DNA from: Arsukibacterium tuosuense | Lineage (GTDB): Bacteria > Pseudomonadota > Gammaproteobacteria > Enterobacterales > Alteromonadaceae | Direction of reading: 5' to 3' | NCBI RefSeq assembly: GCF_900215315.1 | Contig: NZ_OBEB01000004.1 | Location: forward strand, 310,001 to 374,000 | DNA length: 64,000 bases | Shown: one piece after another, positions 19,626 through 29,816 of the stretch | Position numbering within the stretch: position 1 is the first letter of the stretch | Layout: the number at the start of each line of letters is the position of its first letter | Translations under genes and position numbers: made by a program | The notes under the pieces: generated by a model | Database searches by the model: none | Told to the model about the DNA's origin: nothing | The model's input: only the letters and a program-made list of their open reading frames with translations

Positions 19626-20770
19626 TGAATTAATACCGTAAGCCCGCCGGCAATTAAACCCCAGAATGCAGACGCCAGCCCGAAAAAGCTGGCACCGGAG
19701 GCGGTGACCAGTAAGGTAATCACTGCCGCGTCACGGTATTTGGGTTCGCTGGTAGTCGTGGCCAGGTTAGCGGCAATGGTGCTGATAAGCGCCAGGCCTG
19801 CCAGCGCGGCCACCATTTCTTTCGGAAAAGCAGCAAAAAGGGCAACAACTGTGGCGCCCGCCAAGCCGGCCAGCAGATAAAACACTCCGGCAGCGATACC
19901 GGCAATATAACGCTTTTGCGGCTGAGGGTGCGCTTCAGTGCCGGTACAGATTGCTGCAGTAATGGCTGCCAGGTTTATTGAAAATGCGCCCCAGGGCGCC
20001 AGCAGCAAGGTGCTAAGTGCGGTGCTGCTGATAAGCGGTGAGACCGGAGTCTGATAGCCACTGGCCCGCAGCACTGCGACCCCCGGAATATTCTGTGAGG
20101 CCATGGTGACCAGCAACAAGGGTAGCCCGACGCCGATTAACGCACTTAACGAGAATTCCGGCGTTACCCACACCGGCTGCGCCAGACTTAAGGTTACCGC
20201 TGATAAATCCAGGTTGCCGCTGCTAATGACGATCAGAATGCCGCTTAGCATCACCAGCAAAATGGCATAGCGTGGCCAGAATGCTTTAGCGAATAAATAT
20301 ACCAGACACATGCAGCCGACCAGTAACCACTGGCTTTGCATGGAGCTGAAAATAGCAAAACCGAACTGCAGTAAAATACCGGCCAGCATGGCACTGGCCA
20401 GTGGCAGCGGAATTAATTTGGTCAGCTTTTCAAACCAGCCGCTAATACCGATAATAAGCCCGAGCGCGGCGGTGAAAATAAATACGCCGGTGGCCTGTTC
20501 AATGCTCAGCCCCTGTAAACTGGTGGCCAGTAGCGCCGCGCCCGGGGTTGACCAGGCGGTGATCACCGGCGCTTTGTAATACCACGACAGGCCAATACAG
20601 GTCGCCGCCATGCCAATACCCAGTGCCAGTAACCAGGAGGCCATAACCTCATTGCTGGCACCAGCCGCACTGGCGGCCTGAAACACAATAGCCACTGAGC
20701 TGGCAAAGCCGACCAACACGGCGACAAAGCCCGCTACGACTGCCGATAAGCTTAAATCTTTAATTAGCAT
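19601..20770 (-). CDS. BenE family benzoate/H+ symporter-like permease
   Basis: The 389-residue protein has about 12 hydrophobic segments and BenE-family features such as LSWYYKAPVITAWSTPGAAL near residue 65 and GAFSINLAAITAAICTG in the second half. BenE proteins are described as benzoate/proton symporters, but no benzoate catabolism genes are present, so the substrate is uncertain. The start codon shares a base with the mutS stop (TGATG), so benE is probably translated from the mutS transcript. This is an unusual partner for mutS. Confidence 0.88.
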   Translation of the reverse strand: MLIKDLSLSAVVAGFVAVLVGFASSVAIVFQAASAAGASNEVMASWLLALGIGMAATCIGLSWYYKAPVITAWSTPGAALLATSLQGLSIEQATGVFIFTAALGLIIGISGWFEKLTKLIPLPLASAMLAGILLQFGFAIFSSMQSQWLLVGCMCLVYLFAKAFWPRYAILLVMLSGILIVISSGNLDLSAVTLSLAQPVWVTPEFSLSALIGVGLPLLLVTMASQNIPGVAVLRASGYQTPVSPLISSTALSTLLLAPWGAFSINLAAITAAICTGTEAHPQPQKRYIAGIAAGVFYLLAGLAGATVVALFAAFPKEMVAALAGLALISTIAANLATTTSEPKYRDAAVITLLVTASGASFFGLASAFWGLIAGGLTVLIQKRDSAGS

Positions 20771-23379
20771 CAGACTTCCTTCGCATCCCGGCTAAGTTGG
20801 TACAATAAGTCGAGCGCCTGGCGGGCACTGAGTTCATCCGGGTTAATGGCTGCCAGCTGCTGCAGTAGTGGGTGCGCAGCAGGCATTAGCGGTAGCTGTT
20901 GCTGCAATTCTGCTTCTGGCTGGTTTTGCTTGCTGCCAGGCGTAGTAGCTGTGTTTAACTGGGCCCGGCCTTGTTGCTCTAACTGGCTGAGTTTCTGTTT
21001 GGCCTGGTTAATCACTGCCTTTGGCACCCCGGCCAGCTGAGCAACCTGCAGCCCAAAGCTTTTGCTGGCTGCACCGTCCTGCACATGGTGCATAAACACG
21101 ATGTCATCGCCGTGTTCAACTGCATCTAAATGGACATTCACTACGCCTTCCAGCGTGCTGGCCAGTTCAGTCAGCTCAAAATAATGGGTGGCAAATAAGG
21201 TCAGCGCTTTAATCCGGGTGGCCAGGTAGTCGGCGCAGGCCCAGGCCAGGCTTAAGCCATCATAGGTGCTGGTGCCGCGGCCAATTTCATCCATCAGCAC
21301 CAGGCTGTGCGAAGTAGCATGGTGCAATATAGTTGCGGTTTCGCTCATTTCCACCATAAAGGTTGAGCGGCCTGAGGCTAAATCGTCTGAGGCGCCAATC
21401 CGGGTGAAGATACGGTCAATGGGCCCCAGTGTTGCGCTGGCGGCTGGCACAAAACAGCCAATATACGCCATCAGAGTAATTAACGCAGTCTGGCGCATAT
21501 AGGTTGATTTACCGCCCATATTCGGCCCGGTGACCATTAACATCCGCCGGCTGGCGCTAAGGCTCAGCGGGTTGGCAATAAAGGGTTCGCTCAGTACCTG
21601 CTCGACTACCGGATGACGGGCCAGCTCCAGTTCAATGCCCGGCTTGCTGCGCAGCTGCGGCCGGCAATAATTCAGGCTCACCGCCCGCTCGGCAAAGGTG
21701 CAAAGCACATCCAGTTCAGCCAGCGCCTGGGCCAGTTGCTGTAACTGGCTTAAATAAGGGCTTACCAGCTCAAATAATTGCTCGTACAACTGTTTTTCCA
21801 GCGCCAGCGCCTGGCTTTGGCTGCCCAGAACCTTGTCTTCGTATTCCTTTAATTCCGGAATAATATAGCGTTCGTTATTTTTTAAGGTCTGGCGCCGGAC
21901 ATATTCCGGCGGTACTTTGGTGTCCGCGCTGCGGCCGGTTTCAATGTAGTAGCCATGCACCCGGTTAAAGCCGACTTTTAATGAGGCGATACCGGTGCGC
22001 TCGCGCTCGCGCAGCTCAAGCTGCAGTAAATAATCGGTGGCGCCGGTGGCCAGCGCCCGCCAGTGATCGAGCTCGCTGTTATAACCGTCGGCAATTACTC
22101 CGCCATCGCGGATTAACACCGGGGGGGCGTCAACAATCGCCTCAGTTAACAGTTGTTGCAGCTCGGGTAGCGGCTGGCTGTCGCGGGCAAGTTGTTGCAA
22201 CAGACTGGTGGTGGCAAAGCTTAAATCCTGTTGCAACGCCGGCAGCTGGGCCAGCGCCTGGCGTAACCTGGCGAAATCACGCGGCCGGGCACTGCGCAGC
22301 GCCAGCCGGGCGATAACCCGTTCTATATCACCTATTTGTTTTAATGCCGGCTGTAAACTTTCGACGTCGTCAGTCAGCTCATTAACGGTATCCAGTCTGG
22401 CGTTAACGTCACTCTGGTTACGCAGCGGCGCGTGGATCCAGCGCTTTAATAAGCGCGAGCCCATCGCCGTCTGGTTGCGGTCAAGCACCGAGGCCAGGGT
22501 GTTTTCATAGCCACCACTGAGGTTTTGAGTCAGCTCTAAATTACGCCGGGTGGCGGCATCCAGCACGATATAATCTTCGGCCCGCTCCAGCGCGATGGCG
22601 CGGATATGCGGCAGACTGGCACGCTGAGTATCTTTGACATATTGCATCAGACAGCCGGCGGCCATTAAGGCTACCGGGGCCTCGTCGACGCCAAAACTGA
22701 TTAAATCCTTGGTGCCGAACTGCTGGCAGAGCAAGCGCTTCGCGGTGGCCAGTTCAAATTCCCACTCTGGCCGGCGCCGGGCCCCTTTGCGCTGCTGACA
22801 TAAATCCGGCTGGCTGAACAGCTCCGGATAGAGTATTTCGGCCGGGTTAAGCCGTTGCAACAACGCCGCCAGATCACTGCTATTAGCGACCTGATTAATT
22901 AAAAAACGGCCGGCACTTAAATCCAGTTGGGCCAGACCAAACTGGCCGCGTTGCTCATAGATGGCACAGAGTAAATTGTCCTGCCGCTCGTTTAGCAGCG
23001 CTTCATCGGTTACCGTACCCGGGGTAACAATTCGCACCACTTTGCGCTCAACCGGCCCTTTGCTGGTAGCCGGGTCGCCAATCTGCTCGCAAATGGCTGC
23101 CGACTCGCCCAGTTGGACTAAACGGGCCAGGTAACCTTCAACCGCATGATAGGGCACGCCAGCCATCGGGATCGGCTGGCCGGCGCTCTGGCCACGTTTA
23201 GTCAGCGAAATATCCAGCAGGGCCGCCGCTTTTTTGGCGTCATCAAAAAATAACTCGTAAAAATCACCCATCCGGTAAAACAGTAAAATAGCCGGATGTT
23301 CACTTTTCAGTGCCAGATATTGCTGCATCATCGGGGTGTGGCTGCTTAGGACTTGCTCTGGTTTCTGGTCTGACGGCAT
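20770..23379 (-). CDS. mutS: DNA mismatch repair protein MutS
   Basis: The 869-residue MutS recognises mismatches and starts methyl-directed repair with MutL. The mismatch-contacting [19 protein letters not shown] is at about residue 36, the lever and clamp domains are in the middle, and the ATPase has Walker [16 protein letters not shown], then [14 protein letters not shown] and [20 protein letters not shown]. The C-terminal helix-turn-helix precedes a Gln-rich stretch. Length fits the family. It is divergent from pncC, separated by 32 bases. Confidence 0.98.
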   Translation of the reverse strand: MPSDQKPEQVLSSHTPMMQQYLALKSEHPAILLFYRMGDFYELFFDDAKKAAALLDISLTKRGQSAGQPIPMAGVPYHAVEGYLARLVQLGESAAICEQIGDPATSKGPVERKVVRIVTPGTVTDEALLNERQDNLLCAIYEQRGQFGLAQLDLSAGRFLINQVANSSDLAALLQRLNPAEILYPELFSQPDLCQQRKGARRRPEWEFELATAKRLLCQQFGTKDLISFGVDEAPVALMAAGCLMQYVKDTQRASLPHIRAIALERAEDYIVLDAATRRNLELTQNLSGGYENTLASVLDRNQTAMGSRLLKRWIHAPLRNQSDVNARLDTVNELTDDVESLQPALKQIGDIERVIARLALRSARPRDFARLRQALAQLPALQQDLSFATTSLLQQLARDSQPLPELQQLLTEAIVDAPPVLIRDGGVIADGYNSELDHWRALATGATDYLLQLELRERERTGIASLKVGFNRVHGYYIETGRSADTKVPPEYVRRQTLKNNERYIIPELKEYEDKVLGSQSQALALEKQLYEQLFELVSPYLSQLQQLAQALAELDVLCTFAERAVSLNYCRPQLRSKPGIELELARHPVVEQVLSEPFIANPLSLSASRRMLMVTGPNMGGKSTYMRQTALITLMAYIGCFVPAASATLGPIDRIFTRIGASDDLASGRSTFMVEMSETATILHHATSHSLVLMDEIGRGTSTYDGLSLAWACADYLATRIKALTLFATHYFELTELASTLEGVVNVHLDAVEHGDDIVFMHHVQDGAASKSFGLQVAQLAGVPKAVINQAKQKLSQLEQQGRAQLNTATTPGSKQNQPEAELQQQLPLMPAAHPLLQQLAAINPDELSARQALDLLYQLSRDAKEV

Positions 23380-23411
23380 AATGTAACTCTGAATTCCCTG
23401 TTGGATTGGCT

Positions 23412-23912
23412 ATGGTACCTGCAACCGATACTCAGCAGCTGGCTGCAGAGCTGGGTGCGTTATTATCACGGAAAAAATGGTTCGTCACCACTGCTGAATC
23501 CTGCACTGGTGGTGGCATTGCCTACTATTTAACCGCCATAGCCGGTAGTTCCGCTTATCTGGATCGCAGTTTTGTTACCTATAGCAACAAAGCAAAACAG
23601 CAGTTGCTTGGCGTGCGCAGTGCCACTTTATTACAATTTGGCGCGGTAAGCGATGAAACGGTTAAAGAAATGGCTGTCGGAGCGGCAAATGCAGCCAATG
23701 CCCAGCTGGCCATCGCGGTATCAGGTATCGCCGGGCCGGGTGGCGGTTCTGCGGCTAAGCCGGTAGGTACCGTCTGGTTTAGTTTCTGGCTGAATGGCCA
23801 GCTTAGCAGCCAGCTGCAACAGTTTACTGGTGACCGCGAGCAGGTGCGCCAGCAGGCGATAGATTTTGCCCTTCAGCACAGCATCTTATTATTGACAGCC
23901 TTGCCAAACTAG
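23412..23912 (+). CDS. pncC: Nicotinamide-nucleotide amidohydrolase (CinA C-terminal type)
   Basis: The 166-residue protein is a stand-alone CinA C-terminal domain. It contains TAESCTGGGIAYYLTAIAGS, FVTYSNKAKQQLLGV and VSGIAGPGGGSAAKPVGTVW, the signatures of PncC, which deamidates NMN to nicotinate mononucleotide in NAD recycling. ATG 23412 is preferred to an in-frame TTG at 23406. The mutS-pncC-recA order is standard in gammaproteobacteria. Confidence 0.94.
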   Translation: MVPATDTQQLAAELGALLSRKKWFVTTAESCTGGGIAYYLTAIAGSSAYLDRSFVTYSNKAKQQLLGVRSATLLQFGAVSDETVKEMAVGAANAANAQLAIAVSGIAGPGGGSAAKPVGTVWFSFWLNGQLSSQLQQFTGDREQVRQQAIDFALQHSILLLTALPN

Positions 23913-23932
23913 ACTACTGTACGAGCATACAG
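23892..23932 (+). promoter_or_regulatory. recA promoter region with LexA box
   Basis: CTGTACGAGCATACAG at 23917-23932 is a perfect CTGT-N8-ACAG LexA operator, close to that of E. coli recA. TTGACA at 23892-23897 is a consensus -35 element; a -10 hexamer would overlap the LexA box near 23915-23920. RecA expression should therefore be SOS-inducible. Confidence 0.92.
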
Positions 23933-23965
23933 TGTTTATGCAAGCCGAATTTTCTGGAGTGAACA

Positions 23966-25009
23966 ATGGACGACAATAAGCAAAAAGCCCTGGGTGCTGC
24001 CCTTACTCAAATCGAACGTCAGTTTGGTAAAGGCTCTATTATGCGCCTCGGTGACAGCACAGCCCTGGATATTGCCTCAGTATCCACCGGCTCTCTGGGC
24101 CTGGATATTGCGCTTGGTATAGGCGGCTTGCCGTATGGCCGGATTGTCGAAATTTACGGTCCTGAATCATCAGGTAAAACGACCTTAACCCTGCAGGTGA
24201 TTGCCGAAGCGCAAAAAGCCGGTAAAACCTGTGCCTTTATTGATGCCGAGCACGCGCTGGATCCGGTATATGCCAAAAAGCTAGGCGTTAAAGTGGAAGA
24301 CTTATTGGTGTCGCAACCCGATACCGGTGAGCAGGCGCTGGAAATTTGTGACATGCTGGTACGTTCTGCAGCGGTAGATGTAGTAGTAGTCGACTCCGTA
24401 GCGGCATTAACGCCAAAAGCAGAAATTGAAGGTGACATGGGCGACAGCCATATGGGTTTACAAGCCCGTTTAATGTCACAGGCATTGCGTAAACTTACCG
24501 GTAATATTAAGCGCTCTAACACACTCTGTATTTTCATTAACCAAATCCGGATGAAAATTGGTGTGATGTTCGGTAACCCGGAAACCACTACGGGTGGTAA
24601 TGCCCTGAAATTTTACGCGTCAGTGCGGCTGGATATCCGCCGGATTGGCTCGGTTAAGGAAGGCGATGAAATTACCGGTAACGAAACCCGGGTAAAAGTC
24701 GTGAAAAATAAAGTGGCACCGCCGTTTAAGCAAGCCGAGTTTATTATTCAGTATGGCGCGGGTATTAACAAAAATGGCGAATTGATTGACCTGGGCGTAG
24801 CGCAGGGCCTGGTTGATAAATCCGGGGCATGGTATGCCTATCAGGGTAATAAAATTGGCCAGGGCAAAGCCAACGCCATGAAGTTTCTTACCGAGAACCC
24901 GGCGATAGCCGATGAAATTGAAAAGGAACTGCGCACCCGTTTGTTACTGAAACCGGGTGAAAAAGTGATTGAAGAAGCGATTCCGGCAGAATTCGAAGCC
25001 GATTTATAA
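23966..25009 (+). CDS. recA: Recombinase RecA
   Basis: The 347-residue RecA drives strand exchange and SOS induction through LexA self-cleavage. Walker A is [11 protein letters not shown], Walker B is in [12 protein letters not shown], and loop L2 lies around [24 protein letters not shown] is ten bases before the ATG. The C-terminus is acidic ([12 protein letters not shown]). A terminator follows directly and no recX is present next to it, unlike many relatives. Confidence 0.99.
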   Translation: MDDNKQKALGAALTQIERQFGKGSIMRLGDSTALDIASVSTGSLGLDIALGIGGLPYGRIVEIYGPESSGKTTLTLQVIAEAQKAGKTCAFIDAEHALDPVYAKKLGVKVEDLLVSQPDTGEQALEICDMLVRSAAVDVVVVDSVAALTPKAEIEGDMGDSHMGLQARLMSQALRKLTGNIKRSNTLCIFINQIRMKIGVMFGNPETTTGGNALKFYASVRLDIRRIGSVKEGDEITGNETRVKVVKNKVAPPFKQAEFIIQYGAGINKNGELIDLGVAQGLVDKSGAWYAYQGNKIGQGKANAMKFLTENPAIADEIEKELRTRLLLKPGEKVIEEAIPAEFEADL

Positions 25010-25023
25010 TACTTTCATACTAG

Positions 25024-25053
25024 AAAAAAGCCGGCATTTTTGCTGGCTTTTTT
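25024..25053 (+). terminator. Rho-independent terminator after recA
   Basis: AAAAAAGCCGGC (25024-25035) pairs, with one G-T wobble, with GCTGGCTTTTTT (25042-25053) around an ATTTTT loop. Confidence 0.85.
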
Positions 25054-25337
25054 GCTTTTGAATAACCAGCAAGACCTCTGTATTTCGCTGGTCAGGATGG
25101 TGAGTCCTTAATTTAAATCGTTGAGGCAGCAGGTAAACTTAAAAACAACCAGTCAGCTATTGTTTATATAATCGCTACGCGGTTAGCAGCATCATGATTA
25201 GCGGGGAAATTTTGTCTTGCCCTGTCGGATAGCCAGAGTTAATCTGGTACGTCTGTTTTTTACTAAAAAACCTATTTTTTTAACATTTACGTTGTTAATA
25301 ATGTTGTCATCGCTGTAGGTGGCCGGTACCGCTAATA
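25054..25337 (+). other. Intergenic region before the 20-kb envelope locus
   Basis: No gene is visible in this stretch. AACATT at 25281-25286 and AATGTT at 25298-25303 form a short inverted repeat about 35 bases before the first gene of the locus and could be an operator. The stretch should hold the promoter of the long operon, but I cannot assign one with confidence. Confidence 0.4.
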
Positions 25338-27944
25338 ATGATTAAACACACTTTACTGTTGCTGGCCTGTATATACTGTCTGGTTGGTTGTGATACCGAT
25401 ATCAGTGTCCAAGATGAACCAAAGGACCCGGTTGCCCAGGAATATCCACTGGCATTCGTTGCCAGACCCTTATTGGATGAAGACGGTAATCCCTACCAGA
25501 ATAATCTGGCTGCACCGGAGGAATTCAATCCGGGCGCGCAGCTTATTCTTAAGCAAAACGCCTTCGCCGAGTCGGCAGAGCGTGAGTTGCTGGCCGGGGT
25601 ATTTGCCAGTGAAGCATACGACGTAAAAGACTTAGTGGTATCACCTGATGGTGACACCTTGCTATTTGCGTTGCGACCACCTGAGCTGGCCGATGTTGCT
25701 GAAGAATTGCAACCCCGTTGGAGTATCTGGCGCTACAGTCGCAGCAGCGAGACTATTGAGCCAGTGATCGCTGACCCATTGCTGGCCGAGCAGGGCCATG
25801 ATGTAACCCCGGGCTTTTTGGCCGACGGTCGTATTATTTTCAGCTCCAGCCGGCAGCAAAAAGCCCGGCAGATTTTACTTGATGAATTTAAACCGCAATA
25901 CAGTGGTTTACATGAAGACTTACAAGGGCCGGCTTTTAATCTGCACGTCATGAATGCCGATGGTACCGGCATTGAGCAAATCAGCTTTAACCTGAGCCAT
26001 GATTTGTATCCGGTAGTGCTGGCCGATGGTCATATCTTATACAGTCGCTGGGACAACCAAAGCGATCGTAATATGTTTAACTGGTATCAGATGCGGCCGG
26101 ACGGCTCAGCAAATCAGCTGGTATATGGCTGGCATTCCCATCAGACCGGCCCAGACAACAGCCCGGTCGAATTTACAAAACCTCTGGTACTGGCCAATGA
26201 CGAGGTGGCGACGTTATTGCGAAGCCGCCAGCAAGATGGCTTAAATGCCATGCCAGTGCAAATTGCCCTGGCGCTGGCCAGCGACAACGAGCAGCCGCTG
26301 TATCAGGAGGTACTGAATTTACCTGCGCAAACCCCACTGCTACCATGGAATTTTGATAATTCAGCCCGGCCGGAACCGGCTGGTTCGGTGCAGAGCGTGT
26401 TTGCGTTACAGGATGGTTCTGAACGCTTTCTTGTCAGCTGGTCGCCCTGCCAGGTGTTGGTGGATGAGCAGGTAACCAGCTGTGAATTGGTTGATGAGCC
26501 CGCTGAATATCTGCCGGCGAGTCCCCGTTTTGGCTTGTGGCTGTTTGATTTAACGAAGCAAACTCAGGTGCCGGTTAAGCTTGGAAGTGAGCAACAATTA
26601 TTGACTGAGCCTGTGGTGATGCAGCAGTACCCACGACCCGTATTTTTGCCAGCTAACCCAGACGCCGATCCTGAGCTAGCCCAAACTGGCGAAGCAATTT
26701 TAGATATTCGCAGCGTCTATGATATCGGTGGCGAAGCGGTGTTACCGATTGACCAGTTGGCAGACCCGATGCAAACCAGTGCGGCCGAGCGACCGGTGCG
26801 GTATTTAAGTCTGGTGCGCGGCGTGCCAATTCCACCGGAAGAGGTACGTGAAGTACCCAATTTTGCATTTGGGGTCAACCGCCGGCAATTAATGCGGGAG
26901 TTAGTAGGCATTACACCAGTGCAACCTGATGGTTCGGTGCGGGTGAAAGTGCCTGCCAATGTGCCATTAGCCCTGAGTTTACTGAATAGTGATGGCCAGG
27001 CGGTATCACCACAACATCAGCAATGGATCACCCTGGCCGCCGGCGAAACCCTCAGTTGTAATGGCTGTCATGCTGCCAACAATACCCGCCCCCATGGCCG
27101 GCTGAGTGGTGAATGGCCAACGATTAATCCGGGCCCGGCCACTGCCTCGGTCTCTTTTACCAACACTAACCCGTTGCTGCCGCCAAACGCTGGTGAAACC
27201 ATGGCGCAGACCATGGCGCGGTTGCTGGGCGAACAAACCTTAAGTGCGGCACTGGATTTTGAGGATTTGTGGACAGATCCGGCACTAAGAGAACCCGACC
27301 CGGCAGAGCTGAATCAGTTTGCTGATCTGCTGACATCGCCACCGGTGGGTCTTGATTGCTTTGACAGCTGGCAGGCTGCCTGCCGGTTGCGGATTGACTA
27401 CCCGAGCCATATCCAGCCGTTGTGGCAACTGGATCGTCGCCAGTTTGATCCGGTGACCAATGAGCTGCTGCGGGACAACAGTTGTGTCAGTTGTCATAGC
27501 CGTACCGATGCTGCAGGCAATGCTATAGTCCCCGCTGCCCAGCTGGAACTGACTGAGCAGGCGTCAGATTTACAGGCAGAACAGATGACCAGTTACCGGG
27601 AATTACTGAGCAATGACAATGAACAGGAGTTAATTGGTGGGGTGCTGGTTGACCGGTTAGTGCAGGCCGTGGATGGCGCTGGCAATTTGTTATTTCTGAC
27701 AGATGCCGATGGCGAGTTAATTCTGGATGAAAATGGCGACCCGATACCGGTGATGGTGACGGTTAATATTGGTGCCAGCATGCGTGCTGGCAGCGCCCTG
27801 GCCAGTCAGCGGTTTTTTCAGCAATTCATTCAGGGCGCTAGCCACCAGGGTTATTTATCTGCAGCAGAATTAAGGCTGATCAGTCACTGGCTGGACATGG
27901 GTGGCCAATACTACAACTCGCCCTTTGCTGTGGAGCCTGATTAG
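25338..27944 (+). CDS. Di-haem c-type lipoprotein with TolB-like propeller (HzsA-related)
   Basis: The 868-residue protein begins with a lipoprotein signal (CIYCLVGC, lipidated Cys at about residue 18). Residues about 90-400 hold propeller-like repeats (SPDGDTLLFALRPPE; LADGRIIFSSSRQ; LADGHILYSRWDN). Two CxxCH haem c motifs follow: CNGCH at 574-578 and CVSCH at 716-720. The layout resembles HzsA-related proteins, named after the hydrazine synthase alpha subunit, but most are not hydrazine synthases, and nothing here suggests anammox. It is the first gene of the tight + strand run; its stop abuts the next ATG. An electron-transfer or surface role is inferred. Confidence 0.75.
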   Translation: MIKHTLLLLACIYCLVGCDTDISVQDEPKDPVAQEYPLAFVARPLLDEDGNPYQNNLAAPEEFNPGAQLILKQNAFAESAERELLAGVFASEAYDVKDLVVSPDGDTLLFALRPPELADVAEELQPRWSIWRYSRSSETIEPVIADPLLAEQGHDVTPGFLADGRIIFSSSRQQKARQILLDEFKPQYSGLHEDLQGPAFNLHVMNADGTGIEQISFNLSHDLYPVVLADGHILYSRWDNQSDRNMFNWYQMRPDGSANQLVYGWHSHQTGPDNSPVEFTKPLVLANDEVATLLRSRQQDGLNAMPVQIALALASDNEQPLYQEVLNLPAQTPLLPWNFDNSARPEPAGSVQSVFALQDGSERFLVSWSPCQVLVDEQVTSCELVDEPAEYLPASPRFGLWLFDLTKQTQVPVKLGSEQQLLTEPVVMQQYPRPVFLPANPDADPELAQTGEAILDIRSVYDIGGEAVLPIDQLADPMQTSAAERPVRYLSLVRGVPIPPEEVREVPNFAFGVNRRQLMRELVGITPVQPDGSVRVKVPANVPLALSLLNSDGQAVSPQHQQWITLAAGETLSCNGCHAANNTRPHGRLSGEWPTINPGPATASVSFTNTNPLLPPNAGETMAQTMARLLGEQTLSAALDFEDLWTDPALREPDPAELNQFADLLTSPPVGLDCFDSWQAACRLRIDYPSHIQPLWQLDRRQFDPVTNELLRDNSCVSCHSRTDAAGNAIVPAAQLELTEQASDLQAEQMTSYRELLSNDNEQELIGGVLVDRLVQAVDGAGNLLFLTDADGELILDENGDPIPVMVTVNIGASMRAGSALASQRFFQQFIQGASHQGYLSAAELRLISHWLDMGGQYYNSPFAVEPD

Positions 27945-28679
27945 ATGCGCGCTGGCTGGTTAGTGTTGTTTGCGCTGTTAGCTGCCCCTGCTCTGGCCCA
28001 ACAGGTTGCTGACGCTGGCAAGCGGGTTATTGTCCAGAAAGAGTATATCGACTTGCGCACCGGGCCGGGCCGTGGCTACCCGGTAGTGCAAGTTGCGCTG
28101 AACAATGACAGTTTACAGCTATTAAAACAACGTACCGGCTGGGTAAAGGTGCAGTACCGTCAGCAGCAATTATGGTTGGCAGCGTCAGAGCTGGACTATT
28201 TATATCCGGATGGCGCAGAACAAAGCATCACTGCATTGTGGCAGACAGAGCAGAGACCGCGTCACTGGCAACTTGGCCTGGCAGCGGGTGATTTCGCCGG
28301 CACCAGTTATTACCAGTTAAGTGGCAGCTATCTGTTTTCAGATGTGGTGGCACTGGAGCTGAGCGCGGGACAGGGCAGTGGCCAGCAAGCCAGTAGCCAG
28401 CAGTATTTGCTGCAACTAAGTGTAAGCCCGTGGCCACATTGGCAGCTGTCTCCCTATATTGCCCTTGGTGGTGGTGTGCTGCTAACCCGGCCCCGAACCG
28501 TCCTGGTACAAACAGCTGAGCGCAATAGTCCGCTGGCAACAATGGAACTGGGGTTAAATTACCCGCTGACTGAGCGGGTGCAAGCTAACCTGCGTTATCG
28601 CAGAGCGCTGGTCAGTACCGATCGCGATATTAACGAAGAGACGAATACATGGTTAATTGGATTACGCCTGGCATTTTAG
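27945..28679 (+). CDS. Exported SH3-domain and beta-barrel protein
   Basis: The 244-residue protein has a signal peptide (WLVLFALLAAPALA, cleaved before QQ) and a bacterial SH3 domain at about residues 25-85 (YIDLRTGPGRGYPVVQVAL; GWVKVQYRQQQLWLAASEL). The rest is alternating strands ending in WLIGLRLAF, the terminal aromatic typical of outer-membrane barrels. SH3b domains often bind peptidoglycan, so it may link the outer membrane to the wall. It begins at the base after the upstream stop codon and overlaps the next gene by 31 bases. Confidence 0.75.
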   Translation: MRAGWLVLFALLAAPALAQQVADAGKRVIVQKEYIDLRTGPGRGYPVVQVALNNDSLQLLKQRTGWVKVQYRQQQLWLAASELDYLYPDGAEQSITALWQTEQRPRHWQLGLAAGDFAGTSYYQLSGSYLFSDVVALELSAGQGSGQQASSQQYLLQLSVSPWPHWQLSPYIALGGGVLLTRPRTVLVQTAERNSPLATMELGLNYPLTERVQANLRYRRALVSTDRDINEETNTWLIGLRLAF

Positions 28680-29290
28680 CTGGAGCTTTACTCGTGCTCA
28701 GCCCGCTGGCTGTTGCTCAGCAAAGTAATGACAATGATGCCCGGATAGCGCCACAGATAGATCAGTCTGAAGTGATACCGGCAAAGCTTGACACTGAAAA
28801 CTTTGTGGTGGCATTACGTGGTGGCGCATTGGCAATCGAGGATTTCGGCACCAGCGGCCTGGCCGCATTGCAGCTTAGTTATCATATTAATGAAGATTTT
28901 TATGTTAGTGCTGAATACGCGCTGGCTAAAGCCGGCCTGACCTCTTATGAGCGGTTAAGTGGCGCCGCGCCACTGTTAACCGATGATGAGCGGCAGTGGC
29001 ACTACTATGGTGCTGAGCTTGGCTATGTGCTGCTTCCCGGCCAGGTATATTTGGGTAGCGATTATGCGCTCAACACCGGCTGGTCATTATTTGCCGGTGC
29101 CGGCAATGTTGATTTTGCCGGCGATAAAGTCTTTGCGGTTAAATTCGGTAGCCAGTTCAGGTTGTATCTGAGCGATTGGCTGGCAGTAGATCTGGTAGTG
29201 GCCGACTATGTGTTTGAAACCACTATTTTAGCTGAAAGTAAAACGACCCATAACCTGAGTATGGCACTGGGTTTTGCTGTCTATTTTTAA
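28649..29290 (+). CDS. Outer-membrane beta-barrel protein (myxobacterial OMP type)
   Basis: The 213-residue protein has a signal peptide (ILAGALLVLSPLAVA) and a barrel of about eight to ten strands with many Tyr/Phe-Gly pairs (FVVALRGGALAIEDF; YYGAELGYVLLPGQVYLG), ending LSMALGFAVYF with a terminal Phe. It resembles a small barrel family common in myxobacteria and found beside TPR and TolQR-like genes; that assignment is from memory. The start overlaps the upstream gene by 31 bases, with GAAGAG before the ATG. Confidence 0.72.
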   Translation: MVNWITPGILAGALLVLSPLAVAQQSNDNDARIAPQIDQSEVIPAKLDTENFVVALRGGALAIEDFGTSGLAALQLSYHINEDFYVSAEYALAKAGLTSYERLSGAAPLLTDDERQWHYYGAELGYVLLPGQVYLGSDYALNTGWSLFAGAGNVDFAGDKVFAVKFGSQFRLYLSDWLAVDLVVADYVFETTILAESKTTHNLSMALGFAVYF

Positions 29291-29306
29291 ATAATGGGAA
29301 TGTTGT

Positions 29307-29816
29307 ATGAAAACACTGTTATTGAGTTTGTTGTTAACTGTGCTGCCATTAAGTGCCCAGAGTGCCAGTGTCATTGACACTGGTAGTGGCGGACAGCGTG
29401 CATTAGCACCTGATTTTACGCTGAAAGCATTAAGCGGCGTAAATCTGCGGCTGGCTGAGCAACGGGGAGACATTATTGTGCTGAATTTCTGGGCCAGCTG
29501 GTGCGGTCCCTGTCTTCAGGAAATGCCTGCGCTGGATAAACTGGCCAGCAAATATCAGCCATTAGGTGTTCAGGTGTGGGGCGTTAATGTTGAAGCCGAC
29601 AGCAGTGCCGCTCAGAAATATCTGAGCAAGACCCGGGTCGAATTCCCCATATTGTTTGATACCGAAAACAGCGTATCAGAAAGTTACCAGGTGCAGGCGA
29701 TGCCGACCACAGTAATCATCAATCAGGATGGTGACGTGCACAGTGTGCATCGGGGTTATAAACCGGGCTTTGAGCAAAAGTATGAAAATGATATTAAAAC
29801 CCTGCTGCGCAATTAA
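29307..29816 (+). CDS. TlpA/ResA-type periplasmic thioredoxin
   Basis: The 169-residue protein has a signal peptide (MKTLLLSLLLTVLPLSAQSA) and a thioredoxin fold with active site FWASWCGPCLQEMPALD (CxxC) and cis-proline region VQAMPTTVIINQDG. TlpA/ResA proteins reduce disulphides in the periplasm, commonly apocytochrome CxxCH cysteines before haem attachment. That would suit the several CxxCH proteins of this locus. Thioredoxins of this kind also accompany DUF4266 and DUF3570 genes, which follow here with overlapping frames. Confidence 0.9.
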   Translation: MKTLLLSLLLTVLPLSAQSASVIDTGSGGQRALAPDFTLKALSGVNLRLAEQRGDIIVLNFWASWCGPCLQEMPALDKLASKYQPLGVQVWGVNVEADSSAAQKYLSKTRVEFPILFDTENSVSESYQVQAMPTTVIINQDGDVHSVHRGYKPGFEQKYENDIKTLLRN

